DNA of 64,000 bases. Origin: Micrococcales bacterium (GTDB lineage: Bacteria; Actinomycetota; Actinomycetes; S36-B12; UBA10799). The notes under the pieces are model-generated. The model was not told the origin of the DNA and made no database searches. It saw nothing but the letters and a program-made list of their open reading frames with translations. Both the position numbers and the translations under genes were made by a program. Within the stretch, counting starts at the first letter, position 1. The number at the start of each line of letters is the position of its first letter. Shown here one piece after another: positions 9,451-18,335 of this stretch. Location: NCBI GenBank assembly GCA_016703125.1, contig JADJCR010000003.1, forward strand, positions 248,001 through 312,000, given 5' to 3'.

Positions 9451-11189
9451 GTGCCTGCGCTGGTCGTCACCGATGCCGTGACCGTGCGTCGGGGCACGGC
9501 CACGATCCTCGACGAGGTGTCCCTGGGACCGTCCGACGGGGATCGTGTCGGGGTGGTCGGGCGCAATGGTGCGGGGAAGTCGACGCTGCTTCGGACGCTG
9601 GCCGGGGACGGCCTCCCCGATGCGGGGCGGGTCACCTTCAGTGGCGGTTGCCGGGTGCGGCTGGTCACCCAGCACGACGTCCTGTCCGGTGAGACGGTCC
9701 GTGACGTTGTGGTCGGGTCGGGACCCGAACACGAATGGGCCGCTGATCCGCGGGTCCGGACGATCGTCAACGGGCTGCTTGAACCGTCGTGGATGGAGCG
9801 GCCCACATCGGCACTCAGCGGTGGGCAGTCGCGCAGGGTGGCCCTTGCGGCGGCACTCGTGGCGCTGCCCGATGTGCTGTTGCTCGACGAACCGACCAAT
9901 CACCTCGACCTCGCCGCGATCGGCTGGCTGGCCGACCACCTGAACACCTGGCCAGGCACCCGGCGTGCGCTGGTCGTGGTGACGCACGACCGGTGGTTCC
10001 TCGACGCGGTCACCACCCGGACCTGGGAGGTGGGTGGGGGAGCAGTGGACCAGTACGACGGAGGCTACGCCGCCTACGTGCTGGCCAAGGCCGAGCGCGA
10101 CCTGCAACGGCAGGCGCAGGAGTCGCGCCGCCGCAACCTGTTGCGCAAGGAGTTGGCGTGGCTGCGTCGCGGCCCGCCTGCGCGTACGTCGAAGCCCAAG
10201 TTCCGCCAGGATGCGGCACTGGCCCTCATCGAGGATGAACCACCGCCGCGCGACCGGCTGGCTCTGCAGCGGGTGGCCATGAGCCGCCTCGGCAAGGATG
10301 TTCTGGATCTCGAGGACGTCGGGGCTGGTCCCGCGCCCGGAGCCGACCCGGTCCTGCGCCACCTCACGTGGGGGATCGGGCCGGGCGACCGGGTGGGGGT
10401 GCTCGGGCCCAATGGTGCGGGCAAGACGACCTTGTTGCGGGTCCTGTCGGGCCAGTTGCCGCTGAGCGCGGGGCAGCGCCGGGAGGGCAAGACCGTACGC
10501 ACCGCGGTGGTGGACCAGCGGCTCCCGGCCGTGGATGCCGACGCCCGTGTGCTGCCATGGCTGCAGGAGGTGGGCCAGCACATCGTCGTGGCCAGTGGCG
10601 AGGACCTGACCCCATCGCAGTTGCTCGAGCAGTTCGGCTTCACCGGTGATGCCGCCTGGAAGCGGCTCGGCGACCTGTCCGGCGGCGAACTGCGGCGTCT
10701 GCACCTGCTGCGGACGTTCCTGTCAGGGGCGAACGTGATCATGCTCGACGAGCCGACCAACGATCTGGACACCGAGACGCTGACGGTGCTCGAGGACGTG
10801 CTGGACGGGTGGTCCGGCAGCCTCGTGGTGGTCTCCCACGACCGGTATTCCTGGAACGGGTCTGCGACGACGTCTGGGCGCTGGCCGACGGGCAGGTGCG
10901 GCACCTGCCCGGAGGGGTGGACGAGTACCCTGCGACACCGGCGCCGCCAGCGCGTGAGCCGGAGCGCCCCCGCGGTGGCGACACCCGGGCAGCCCGTAGA
11001 GAACTGGCCCGCATCGAACGCGAAATGGGCAAGGCGCAGACCCGGATCGACGACATCCATGCGCGCATGGCGGAGGCCGCCACCGATGGGGAGGCGCTGA
11101 TCGGGCTAGGGCGCGACCTCAGTGCCGCACAGGTCGACCTCGAAGCCCTCGAGGAGCGCTGGCTGGCGGCGGCGGAAGCCGCTCAGTGA
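9451..11189 (+). CDS. ABC-F family ATPase (Uup/EttA-like), one frameshift
   Basis: Predicted 579 residues, two ABC domains, no membrane segments. Domain 1: GRNGAGKSTLL, signature SALSGGQSRRVAL, LLLDEPTNHLD. Linker rich in Arg/Lys (LRRGPPARTSKPKF). Domain 2: GPNGAGKTTLL, LSGGELRRLHLL, IMLDEPTNDLD. ABC-F proteins bind the ribosome and help translation or give antibiotic protection. A basic coiled C-terminal tail (ELARIEREMGKAQTRIDDI..) follows, as in Uup. The frame breaks at SHDRY: one T is missing at 10848-10849 (TATTCC should be TATTTCC), restoring SHDRYFLERVCDDVWAL. Corrected length is a whole number of codons. Its end overlaps the convergent VOC gene by 7 bases. Confidence 0.9.
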
Positions 11190-11548
11190 CTTCCGGCCTG
11201 GTTGGGGAGCTCCCACAGTTCGATGGGCAAGCCCTCAGGGTCGTGCACGCGCACGAAACGTCCGTACTCTGCCTCCCACTCAGGTCGACGCTCGACGGCA
11301 ATCCCGGCGGCTTCGAACCGGTTCACCACGTCGTCCAAGTCAGTGACCCGGAGATTGAGCATGAACGGCTGGTCATCCGGGAAGTAGTCACTGTCGGCGG
11401 CGAACGGGGCGAACACGGTCATCCCACTGTCCTGGTGCCACATGGCATCCGCGCCGGCTTCGATGCCGAGGTACTCGCGGTACCACGCGACCCTGGATTG
11501 CGGATCGCGACTACGGAAGAACAGTCCACCGATTCCCGTGACAGCCAT
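11183..11548 (-). CDS. VOC/glyoxalase-fold protein
   Basis: 121 residues forming two beta-alpha-beta-beta-beta repeats: GIGGLFFRSRDPQSRVAWYREYLG at the start and NLRVTDLDDVVNRFEAAG in the middle, ending FVRVHDPEGLPIELWE, the standard metal-site strand with Glu. Such small VOC proteins act as lyases, dioxygenases or antibiotic-binding proteins; the substrate is not visible. Confidence 0.8.
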   Translation of the reverse strand: MAVTGIGGLFFRSRDPQSRVAWYREYLGIEAGADAMWHQDSGMTVFAPFAADSDYFPDDQPFMLNLRVTDLDDVVNRFEAAGIAVERRPEWEAEYGRFVRVHDPEGLPIELWELPNQAGSH

Positions 11549-11610
11549 GCCCGCAATCTAGTTCGTCCCAGCCGCAGCGCCAATGGGTCGGCCTGGCTGC
11601 ATGGTCCCGG

Positions 11611-12000
11611 CTAGCGGCTGACCACCTTGTCCGCGATGAGCCGCACGACGACGCGCACGTTGTCGGTGCCGTCGTCGGCGGGGTAGCGCTCCCAGCCCTG
11701 GTAGGCGCGGGCGAACTCGTCGATCAGTTCCCGACCACCCTCGTGGGTCATCTCGACGTGCCCGCGGACCTCCACGTAGGAGTACGGGTTGTCCGCGTCG
11801 TACACCAGCACGGTGCATCGCGGGTCACGCGCCAGGTTGCGGTGCTTGCGGCGGCCTTCGACCGTGGAGATGAGCAGGTCGTCCCCGTCGCGCTTGTACC
11901 AGACGACACTGCTCTGCGGCTGGCCGTCGGGCTCGATGCTGGTGATGACGGCGAACTGCTTGGGCTTGTCGAGCAGGTGGACCGCCTTCTCCTCGAACAT
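11611..12000 (-). CDS. PPOX-fold F420/FMN-dependent oxidoreductase
   Basis: 129 residues from ATG at 12000. Split-barrel flavin fold: FAVITSIEPDGQPQSSVVWYKRDGDDLLISTVEGRRKHRNLARDP, then VEVRGHVEMT. The K-x-R-N-L-x-x-D-P pattern is typical of the actinobacterial F420-dependent PPOX group. The ATG shares one base with the stop of the upstream ccr gene (TGATG), so the two are translated together; why a deazaflavin enzyme is coupled to ccr is unclear. Confidence 0.8.
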   Translation of the reverse strand: MFEEKAVHLLDKPKQFAVITSIEPDGQPQSSVVWYKRDGDDLLISTVEGRRKHRNLARDPRCTVLVYDADNPYSYVEVRGHVEMTHEGGRELIDEFARAYQGWERYPADDGTDNVRVVVRLIADKVVSR

Positions 12001-13334
12001 CAGGTGTTGCGGAACCGGTTGATCTGGGGCTCGAACTTCGCGCGCTTCTCTGCGTCGCGCACGCCCAGGCCCTCCTCCGGGGACAGGCACCGCACGCCGA
12101 CCTTGCCCTGGTGCTGGTTGCGGTGCACCTCGTAGGCGGCCTGCCCGGTCTGCTCCAGCGGGAAGCTCTTGCTCAAGGTCGGGTGGATCATGCCCTTGTC
12201 GATGAGCCGATTGGCCTCGAAGGACTCCTTGTAGTTGGCGAAGTGGGAGCCGACGATGCGCTTGAGGTTCATCCAGAGGTAGCGGTTGTCGTACTCATGC
12301 ATATAGCCCGACGTCGAGGCGCAGGTGACGATGGTGCCACCCTTCTTCGTCACGTAGACGCTGGCGCCGAAGGTCTCGCGGCCGGGGTGCTCGTAGACGA
12401 TGTCGACGTCCTCACCGCCGGTGAGTTCCCGGATCTTCTTGCCCAGGCGCTGCCACTCCTTGGGGTTCTGGGTGTGCTCGTCCTTCCAGAACTGGTAGCC
12501 CTCGGCGTTGCGGTCGATGATGTACTCCGCACCCATGGCGCGGCAGATCGCCGCCTTCTCCGGGCTGGAGACGACGCACACCGGGATGGCCCCGCCATTG
12601 AGCGCGTACTGGGTGGCGTAGGAACCCAGGCCACCGGAAGCGCCCCAGATGAGCACCACGTCGCCCTGCTTCATGCCCGCGCCGTTGCGCGACACCAACT
12701 GGCGGTACGCGGTGGAGTTCACGAGCCCGGGAGCGGCGGCCTCCTCCCACGTGAGGTGGTTGGGCTTGGGCATCAGCTGGTTGGACTTGACCAGTGCGAT
12801 CTCGGCCAGGCCGCCGAAGTTGGTCTCGAAGCCCCAGATCCGCTGCTCCGGGTCGAGCATGGTGTCGTTGTGGCCGGCCGGGTGCTCCAATTCGACCGAC
12901 AGGCAGTGCGCGACGACCTCGTCGCCGGACTTCCAGGCGTTCACCCCCGGGCCGGTGCGCAGCACGACGCCGGAGAGGTCCGAGCCGATGATGTGGTAGG
13001 GCAGGTCGTGGCGCTTGGCCAGCGGGTGGGAGCGGCCGTAGCGCTCGAGGAAGCCGAACGTGGGCATCGGCTCGAAGATCGAGGTCCACACGGTGTTGTA
13101 GTTGATCGAGGACGCCATCACGGCCACCAGTGCCTCGCCCGGGCCGAGTTCAGGCACGGGAACGTCATCGAGGTGCAGCGACTTGCGGGGGTCCTTATCC
13201 CTGGTCGGCAGATCGGCGAACATGCCCACGTCATCCTTGTGGACGGTGATCGCGCGGTAGGACTCCGGAATCTCGATGGACGCGAACTCTTCGGCAGGGG
13301 CGTCGTTGAGGATGGCGTCGAGGATCTTCTGCAT
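12000..13334 (-). CDS. ccr: crotonyl-CoA carboxylase/reductase
   Basis: 444 residues, a large MDR-family reductase. Crotonyl-CoA plus CO2 plus NADPH gives ethylmalonyl-CoA. Recognisable regions: YNTVWTSIFEPMPTFGFLERYG, HIIGSDLSGVVLRTG, the Ccr-specific CLSVELEHPAGHNDTMLDPEQRIWGFETNFGG stretch, AAAPGLVNSTAYRQLVS, and the cofactor motif WGASGGLGSYA; IVYEHPGRETFGASV also fits the family. Enzyme of the ethylmalonyl-CoA pathway and of extender-unit supply. The ATG at 13334 is chosen because GGGAG lies five bases upstream; ATG 13346 is an alternative. Confidence 0.95.
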   Translation of the reverse strand: MQKILDAILNDAPAEEFASIEIPESYRAITVHKDDVGMFADLPTRDKDPRKSLHLDDVPVPELGPGEALVAVMASSINYNTVWTSIFEPMPTFGFLERYGRSHPLAKRHDLPYHIIGSDLSGVVLRTGPGVNAWKSGDEVVAHCLSVELEHPAGHNDTMLDPEQRIWGFETNFGGLAEIALVKSNQLMPKPNHLTWEEAAAPGLVNSTAYRQLVSRNGAGMKQGDVVLIWGASGGLGSYATQYALNGGAIPVCVVSSPEKAAICRAMGAEYIIDRNAEGYQFWKDEHTQNPKEWQRLGKKIRELTGGEDVDIVYEHPGRETFGASVYVTKKGGTIVTCASTSGYMHEYDNRYLWMNLKRIVGSHFANYKESFEANRLIDKGMIHPTLSKSFPLEQTGQAAYEVHRNQHQGKVGVRCLSPEEGLGVRDAEKRAKFEPQINRFRNT

Positions 13335-13365
13335 CGCTGCTCCCATTCGTGAACCTACTTGCACG

Positions 13366-13394
13366 TTAATAGGTCACTCCTCGCAACCGTCACC
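13366..13394 (-). promoter_or_regulatory. possible ccr promoter
   Basis: Minus strand GGTGAC (-35-like, 13389-13394) and TATTAA (-10-like, 13366-13371) with a 17-base spacer, about 30 bases ahead of the ccr start. Match to consensus is moderate. Confidence 0.35.
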
Positions 13395-13395
13395 A

Positions 13396-13420
13396 GGGTG
13401 GGACCCCGTGGATCCCACCC
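13396..13420 (-). terminator. hairpin downstream of the epimerase gene
   Basis: Perfect 8-base inverted repeat GGGTGGGA / TCCCACCC with a 9-base loop between the epimerase stop and the ccr promoter region. No T-run follows, so it could be a terminator or an RNA-end-stabilising hairpin. Confidence 0.5.
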
Positions 13421-13436
13421 GGAAATCGTGCCTGGG

Positions 13437-13859
13437 TCAGTGGCCTTCGCCCGGTTCCACCAGTTCGATGAGCACCCCGCCGCAGTCTTTGGGGTGGGCG
13501 AAGTTGACCCGCGATCCCGCGGTGCCCCGCTTGGGCGCTTCGTAGAGCATCCGCACCCCGGCGGCGCGCAACTCGTCGGCTGCCACCTCGATGTCGCTGA
13601 CCCGGTAGGCCACCTGCTGGATGCCCTCACCGTTGCGTGCGAGGAACTTGCCGATGGGGGAGTCCTCAGACAGGGGCGCGAGCAACTGGATGCACGAGCC
13701 ACTGTCCCCGACGGCCATCATGGCCTCGCGGACACCCTGCTCCTCGTTCACCTCCTCGTGCACCAGTTGCATGCCGAAAGCGTCCTGGTAGAAGGCGATG
13801 GCCTGGTCCAGATCCTGAACAGCCAGTCCTACGTGGTCGATCGCAGTCACAAAACCCAT
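13437..13859 (-). CDS. mce: methylmalonyl-CoA epimerase
   Basis: 140 residues, VOC fold. IDHVGLAVQDLDQAIAFYQDAFGMQL at the N-terminus carries the metal-binding His; GIQQVAYRVSDIEVAADEL, VNFAHPKDCGGVLIELVE near the end carries the second His and the Glu. It interconverts the R and S forms of methyl- (and ethyl-) malonyl-CoA. It lies next to ccr, a thiolase and meaB, consistent with C4/C5 acyl-CoA flux. Same strand as ccr but separated by a hairpin. Divergent from the thiolase. Confidence 0.92.
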   Translation of the reverse strand: MGFVTAIDHVGLAVQDLDQAIAFYQDAFGMQLVHEEVNEEQGVREAMMAVGDSGSCIQLLAPLSEDSPIGKFLARNGEGIQQVAYRVSDIEVAADELRAAGVRMLYEAPKRGTAGSRVNFAHPKDCGGVLIELVEPGEGH

Positions 13860-13908
13860 GGCGTTATCGTGGCACTAAGTGTCTACCCACGGACTCAGGA
13901 GGTCTGGC

Positions 13909-15093
13909 ATGGCCGGAAACGTGATTGTTGCCGGAGCACGCACCCCGATGGGGCGCCTGCTCGGATCGTTGAAGGGACTCTCGGCCGCTGACCTCGGCGG
14001 GTTCGCGATTAAGGCCGCGCTGGAGCGGTCCGGGGTGTCGGCGGCCCAGGTCGACTACGTGATCATGGGTCACGTCCTGCAGGCCGGCGCCGGTCAGATC
14101 ACCGCGCGTCAGGCGGCCGTCAAGGCCGGGATCGGCATGGATGTGCCCGCCCTGACCATCAACAAGGTGTGCCTCTCCGGTATCGACGCCATCGCGCTGG
14201 CCGACCAGCTCGTGCGCGCAGGGGAGTTCGAGATCGTCGTGGCCGGTGGCATGGAGTCGATGACGAACGCACCCCACCTGCTCGTGGGCTCCCGCGAGGG
14301 TGTGAAGTACGGCGACTGGAAGGCCATCGACTCGATGGCGTTCGACGGTCTGACGTGTGCGTTCGACCAGTGCGCCATGGGTGAGTCCACGGAGTCCTAC
14401 AACTCCAAGTACAGCAGCCTGACCCGCGAGCGGCAGGACGCGTTCTCCGCGCGCAGCCACCAATTGGCGGCGATCGCGGAGAAGAACGGTGCGTTCGCCG
14501 AGGAGATCGTGCCGATCGAGATCCCGCAGCGCAAGGGTGACCCCGTCGTTTTCAGCATCGATGAGGGTGTGCGTCCCGACACCACGGCCGAGAGCCTGGG
14601 CAAGTTGCGCCCGGCATTCGCCAAGGACGGCACGATCACCGCGGGCAACGCCTCGCAGATCTCCGACGGCGCAGCAGCCGTCGTGGTGATGTCCAAGGCG
14701 AAGGCCGAGGAACTGGGCCTCACGTGGTTGGCCGAGATCGGCGCCCACGGCGTGGTGGCCGGCCCCGACGCCTCGCTGCACCTGCAGCCCGCCCAGGCGA
14801 TCAAGGCGGCATGCGAGAAGGACGGCATCACGCCGGCCGATCTCGACCTGCTGGAGATCAACGAAGCCTTCGCGGCCGTCGGCCTGGCCTCCACCGACGA
14901 ACTCGGGGTCTCCGAGGACATCGTCAACGTCAACGGCGGTGCCATCGCGTTGGGCCACCCTCTGGGGATGTCGGGAGCCCGGATCGTGCTCTCGCTGGCG
15001 CTGGAACTCAAACGCCGTGGCGGCGGGGTCGGCGCAGCGGCCCTGTGCGGTGGTGGCGGACAGGGCGACGCCCTCATCGTCCGCGTTCCGTAA
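13909..15093 (+). CDS. acetyl-CoA C-acetyltransferase (thiolase)
   Basis: 394 residues from ATG 13909, which has a strong AGGAGG eight bases ahead. Thiolase signatures: the nucleophilic Cys in INKVCLSGIDAIALA (near residue 88), GGMESMTNAPHL, NEAFAAV, GGAIALGHPLGMSGAR (His) and ALCGGGGQGDA (second Cys). Biosynthetic thiolases condense two acetyl-CoA to acetoacetyl-CoA; the direction here is inferred from the ccr neighbourhood, where acetoacetyl-CoA would feed crotonyl-CoA. The next gene, meaB, starts at the base after its stop. Confidence 0.93.
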   Translation: MAGNVIVAGARTPMGRLLGSLKGLSAADLGGFAIKAALERSGVSAAQVDYVIMGHVLQAGAGQITARQAAVKAGIGMDVPALTINKVCLSGIDAIALADQLVRAGEFEIVVAGGMESMTNAPHLLVGSREGVKYGDWKAIDSMAFDGLTCAFDQCAMGESTESYNSKYSSLTRERQDAFSARSHQLAAIAEKNGAFAEEIVPIEIPQRKGDPVVFSIDEGVRPDTTAESLGKLRPAFAKDGTITAGNASQISDGAAAVVVMSKAKAEELGLTWLAEIGAHGVVAGPDASLHLQPAQAIKAACEKDGITPADLDLLEINEAFAAVGLASTDELGVSEDIVNVNGGAIALGHPLGMSGARIVLSLALELKRRGGGVGAAALCGGGGQGDALIVRVP

Positions 15094-16008
15094 GTGCAGC
15101 TGGTCGATCGGGCACGCGCGGGGGACCCCCGCGCGATCGCCCGGTTGCTCAGCATCGTGGAGAGCGCCTCGCCGCAGTTGCGTGAGGTGAGCGCGGAGTT
15201 GATGCGCCACCAGGGCCACTCCCATGTCATCGGGCTCACGGGAGCGCCGGGGGTGGGGAAGTCCACCACCACCTCGGCCTTGATCGCGGCGTACCGTCAG
15301 GCGGGCCATCGGGTGGCGGTACTTGCCGTCGACCCCAGTTCGCCGTACTCCGGCGGTGCGGTCCTCGGCGACCGCGTGCGCATGCAGGCCCATGCCACCG
15401 ATCCCGATGTCTTCATCCGCTCGATGGCCTCGCGCGGCCACCTCGGTGGTCTGGCTGCCGCGGCGCCGCAGGCCTTGCGGGTGCTCGACGCCTGTGGGTT
15501 CGACGTGGTGCTCGTCGAGACCGTAGGGGTGGGGCAGTCAGAGGTGGAGGTCGTGGGTCAGACCGACACCGTCCTCGTCCTGCTCGCCCCCGGGATGGGC
15601 GACGGGGTGCAGACAGCCAAAGCCGGCATCCTGGAGATCGCCGACGTGTTCGTCGTGAACAAGGCCGACCGCGATGGCGTGGCGCACACCACCCGTGATC
15701 TGCGCGCGATGCTTGCTCTCGGGCCGCCGGGGCCGGATGGGTGGGTCCCGCCGATCATCACCACGGTGGCCACCCGGGAGCAAGGCATCGAGGATGTGAT
15801 CGCGGCGATCGAGAGCCACCGGCAGTGGGCGCGGACCTCGGGGGATCTGCGGGAGCGCAGGCTGCAGCGCATCCAGCGCGAGATCGAAGCGGTCGCCGCA
15901 GACCTGGTCAAAGAGCGTCTGGGTAACGCCCGCGACCTCGCCGAACGCGTGCTCGTCGGCGAACTGGACCCCTACCTCGCCTCGCAGTTGCTCATCGAGA
16001 GCCTCTAG
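15094..16008 (+). CDS. meaB: methylmalonyl-CoA mutase-associated GTPase MeaB
   Basis: 304 residues, ArgK/MeaB family. Walker A GAPGVGKSTTT near residue 52, DPSSPYSGGAVLGDRVRM, VETVGVGQSEVEV (switch), NKADRDG (guanine specificity). It protects and reactivates coenzyme-B12 acyl-CoA mutases (methylmalonyl- or ethylmalonyl-CoA mutase). No mutase gene lies in this window. GTG start directly after the thiolase stop TAA. Overlaps the convergent Fn3 gene by 4 bases. Confidence 0.93.
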   Translation: MQLVDRARAGDPRAIARLLSIVESASPQLREVSAELMRHQGHSHVIGLTGAPGVGKSTTTSALIAAYRQAGHRVAVLAVDPSSPYSGGAVLGDRVRMQAHATDPDVFIRSMASRGHLGGLAAAAPQALRVLDACGFDVVLVETVGVGQSEVEVVGQTDTVLVLLAPGMGDGVQTAKAGILEIADVFVVNKADRDGVAHTTRDLRAMLALGPPGPDGWVPPIITTVATREQGIEDVIAAIESHRQWARTSGDLRERRLQRIQREIEAVAADLVKERLGNARDLAERVLVGELDPYLASQLLIESL

Positions 16009-17741
16009 CGCACTGCGCGGGTCGTCACCGGGCTGGTGCCGCCCCGGCCCACGGCCTTCACCTGGACCGCTGTGACCCCCGGTGTGTCCGCGAACCGGGC
16101 TCGTGGTGCGCGCACAACTGCCCAGGTGCCCACCCCGCCGTTGCGTTGGCGCAGTCGGACCCAGTACACACGCGCGCGGCGGGCGGGCCGCCAGGACACA
16201 GTGAGGGCGTCGCGGGAGGATCGCACCTGCAGCCCCGCCACAGCAGGGGGCGCGGCTTGTCCGGCCAAGGGCTCGATCGGCAGCGAACCGGGAGAGGTCA
16301 GACCGACCCCGGCCCGGTTCTCCGCGCGCACCGTGACGCTGTAGGCGGTACCCGGCCGCAGGTGGGTAATGGTGCACCGCCGCGCCGACCTCGCCGCACA
16401 GGTGTTGCCGCCGGGCCACGCAGTGGCCACATAGCGGGTCACCGGTCGCCCTCCGTCGTCCAAAGGTGCACGCCAGCGGATCTGCAGTGCCGATGCCTTG
16501 GCCGCCGCACGGACGTTGCGTGGGGCGCCGGGCGTGCCGTGGGGTCGCACGAAGCGGTCGGCCGTGGCCGCAGCACTCGAGCCGGTCGATGCCCGCGCGA
16601 TCACCGTGACCGTGTACGCGCGACCGTTGCGCAGGCCGTCGATGGTGCAGGCCAACTGCTCGGTGGAACAGCTCTTGCCGCCTGGCGTGGCGGTGGCCAC
16701 GTACTCCCGGATCCCGTCGCTGGGGGAGGGCGACCAGGTGACGGCCAGAGCCCGGTCCGCGGACGTGACCCTGACATCGCCCGGTGGTCGGGGTGCGGGT
16801 CCGGAGGCCATCACGAATGTCTCGCCGGTGACGGCGGGCGAACCCGATCCGATGCGGTTGGTCGCCACCACGGAGAACGTGTAGTCCTGGCCGTTGGACA
16901 GCCCGGTCACCGTGCATGTGAGGGCGGTCGTGGCGCACGCCGCGCCACCTGGGGAGGCGGTGACGGTGTAGCCGGTGATCGGGGCGCCGCCGTCGTCTGC
17001 CGGGGGTGACCACGCCACGACGGCTTGATGGTCACCAGGGGTCGCGCGGGCCTCCCGCGGCGCCCCCGGTGCGGATCGCAGCGTGAGGTCGCGGAACGTG
17101 GGGGATTGCAGGTCGACCAGGGCAGCAGCGGTGTCATTGCCGTCTGGGGTGGTCAGGGAGTACCTGCCGCGGGGCAGTTGCAGCGTGTACGCGCCCTGAG
17201 CGTCAGTGGTCGTGCGTGGGGCGAAGGTCGTCTCGCCGTCGCGGGTGGCGACCACAGGTGCGCCGGATACCCCTGATCCGCCACGTGTGCGCACGGTGCC
17301 GGACAGCGTGAGCGACTGCTCGACTTCCGCGGTGAGGATGTGCAGGTCGCACAGCGCCGTGTCCGCTGGGTTGCAGCCGGGGGCGTTGCCGAAGTGCACG
17401 ATCGCGGCGGTGTCCTGCGAGTACTGACGGGGCCAGTACTGGGTGGCGAATCCCGGGCGCTCCACCCGCAACCGGTAGCGGCCGAAGGGCAGGCTCACGG
17501 CGTGGTAGTACGCCGATGTCGACGGGTCGCCGTACGCAGGGACCGGGTAGACCAGCCCGGAGTCGACGTTCTCAGCGGTCACCAGGGCGCCCGCCAGTGG
17601 CCCTGATCCCCCGCCGGTGTAGCGGGCGGTGAGGCTCAGCCCCAGGGTCCCGGTGCTGACGGCGTGCGCGGGGGCGGGTAGGACCAGCGCGGTGACTGCC
17701 ACCAGCAGGGGCAGGAGCAGGCGACGCAGGTTCTGGCTCAT
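16005..17741 (-). CDS. secreted fibronectin type III protein
   Basis: 578 residues. Signal peptide RRLLLPLLVAVTALVLPAPAHA (cleavage after AHA). Then a carboxypeptidase-regulatory/CNA-B-like segment (GALVTAENVDSGLVYPVPAYG.., GRYRLRVERPG) and another (SGTVRTRGGSGVSGAPVVATRDGE..), then three Fn3 domains beginning PGAPREARATPG, PRPPGDVRVTS, PGAPRNVRAAAK, each with TVTGL/TIDGL.. NG..Y.. V.A strands, and a fourth partial Fn3. Paired Cys in each Fn3 (e.g. ACATTALTC) suggest disulphides. No catalytic domain or sortase motif. Probably an extracellular adhesive or wall protein. Start overlaps the upstream gene by four bases. Confidence 0.85.
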   Translation of the reverse strand: MSQNLRRLLLPLLVAVTALVLPAPAHAVSTGTLGLSLTARYTGGGSGPLAGALVTAENVDSGLVYPVPAYGDPSTSAYYHAVSLPFGRYRLRVERPGFATQYWPRQYSQDTAAIVHFGNAPGCNPADTALCDLHILTAEVEQSLTLSGTVRTRGGSGVSGAPVVATRDGETTFAPRTTTDAQGAYTLQLPRGRYSLTTPDGNDTAAALVDLQSPTFRDLTLRSAPGAPREARATPGDHQAVVAWSPPADDGGAPITGYTVTASPGGAACATTALTCTVTGLSNGQDYTFSVVATNRIGSGSPAVTGETFVMASGPAPRPPGDVRVTSADRALAVTWSPSPSDGIREYVATATPGGKSCSTEQLACTIDGLRNGRAYTVTVIARASTGSSAAATADRFVRPHGTPGAPRNVRAAAKASALQIRWRAPLDDGGRPVTRYVATAWPGGNTCAARSARRCTITHLRPGTAYSVTVRAENRAGVGLTSPGSLPIEPLAGQAAPPAVAGLQVRSSRDALTVSWRPARRARVYWVRLRQRNGGVGTWAVVRAPRARFADTPGVTAVQVKAVGRGGTSPVTTRAVR

Positions 17742-18259
17742 GTGGGGTCCAATGCGGTGTTCGGGGAAGCGGGATTCGGGGGCTGCTCGGGGCCGACCAC
17801 GGTGAGGTCACCGGACGATGCCGGGTCGTCGGCCGCCGCAGGGGTGCCCGGCGACTGGGCCCGGGTGCTGGTGAACGGTGTGGCTGCCGCCGTGGGAGCG
17901 GCCGACGCCGTGGCAGGGGTGGCCTGCCGGCGTTCGGCCAAGCGGGCGGCAGCGGCGAAGTCAGCGCGGACGCGGTGCAGCACCGCCGTCGTGTGGTCGT
18001 CCGGTCGGCGGGCTGCGAGATCGGCCAGTCCCATGACATCGATGCTGCCGGTGACCGGCGTTGCCTGGAAGGGATCATCGGCAGTCTGTGGACGAAGCTC
18101 CAACGTCATCCACACCCCCGCGCCGGCCACCACGACGCAGGCGGCCAGAAGGGCCCAGTTGGGACCACGCCGCCGCGGTGGTGGCGGCTCTTGGCCCAGA
18201 ATCCGGATCCTGGCACTGGCTGGGCGCGCCGAGGAGGCACCTGGGTGTGCGAATGTCAT
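17738..18259 (-). CDS. single-pass membrane protein, partner of Fn3 protein
   Basis: 173 residues. Cytoplasmic Pro/Arg-rich N-terminus (about 35 residues), one hydrophobic segment NWALLAACVVVAGAGVWMTL, and an extracytoplasmic region with a helical stretch (LHRVRADFAAAARLAERRQ) and a long Ala/Pro/Thr-rich tail. No family recognised. The start has a G-rich site upstream (GGGGGGC). It overlaps the Fn3 gene by ATGA, so the pair is translationally coupled. Confidence 0.7.
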   Translation of the reverse strand: MTFAHPGASSARPASARIRILGQEPPPPRRRGPNWALLAACVVVAGAGVWMTLELRPQTADDPFQATPVTGSIDVMGLADLAARRPDDHTTAVLHRVRADFAAAARLAERRQATPATASAAPTAAATPFTSTRAQSPGTPAAADDPASSGDLTVVGPEQPPNPASPNTALDPT

Positions 18260-18296
18260 GGTGCCCCCCGGCAGCGACAGATGGCTTTCAGAACTG

Positions 18297-18310
18297 TAAC
18301 CCCGTGGTTA
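18297..18310. promoter_or_regulatory. inverted repeat in divergent region
   Basis: TAACC-CCGT-GGTTA, a perfect 5-base inverted repeat between the divergent membrane-protein gene and the universal stress gene. Could be an operator; short, so chance is possible. Confidence 0.3.
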
Positions 18311-18335
18311 TGGTGGGCCTGCGGGAGGTGTGGAT

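Noticed and set aside
12111..13352. Long plus-strand open frame opposite ccr (413 codons)
   Set aside because: Shadow of a strongly conserved gene; its translation has no family pattern.
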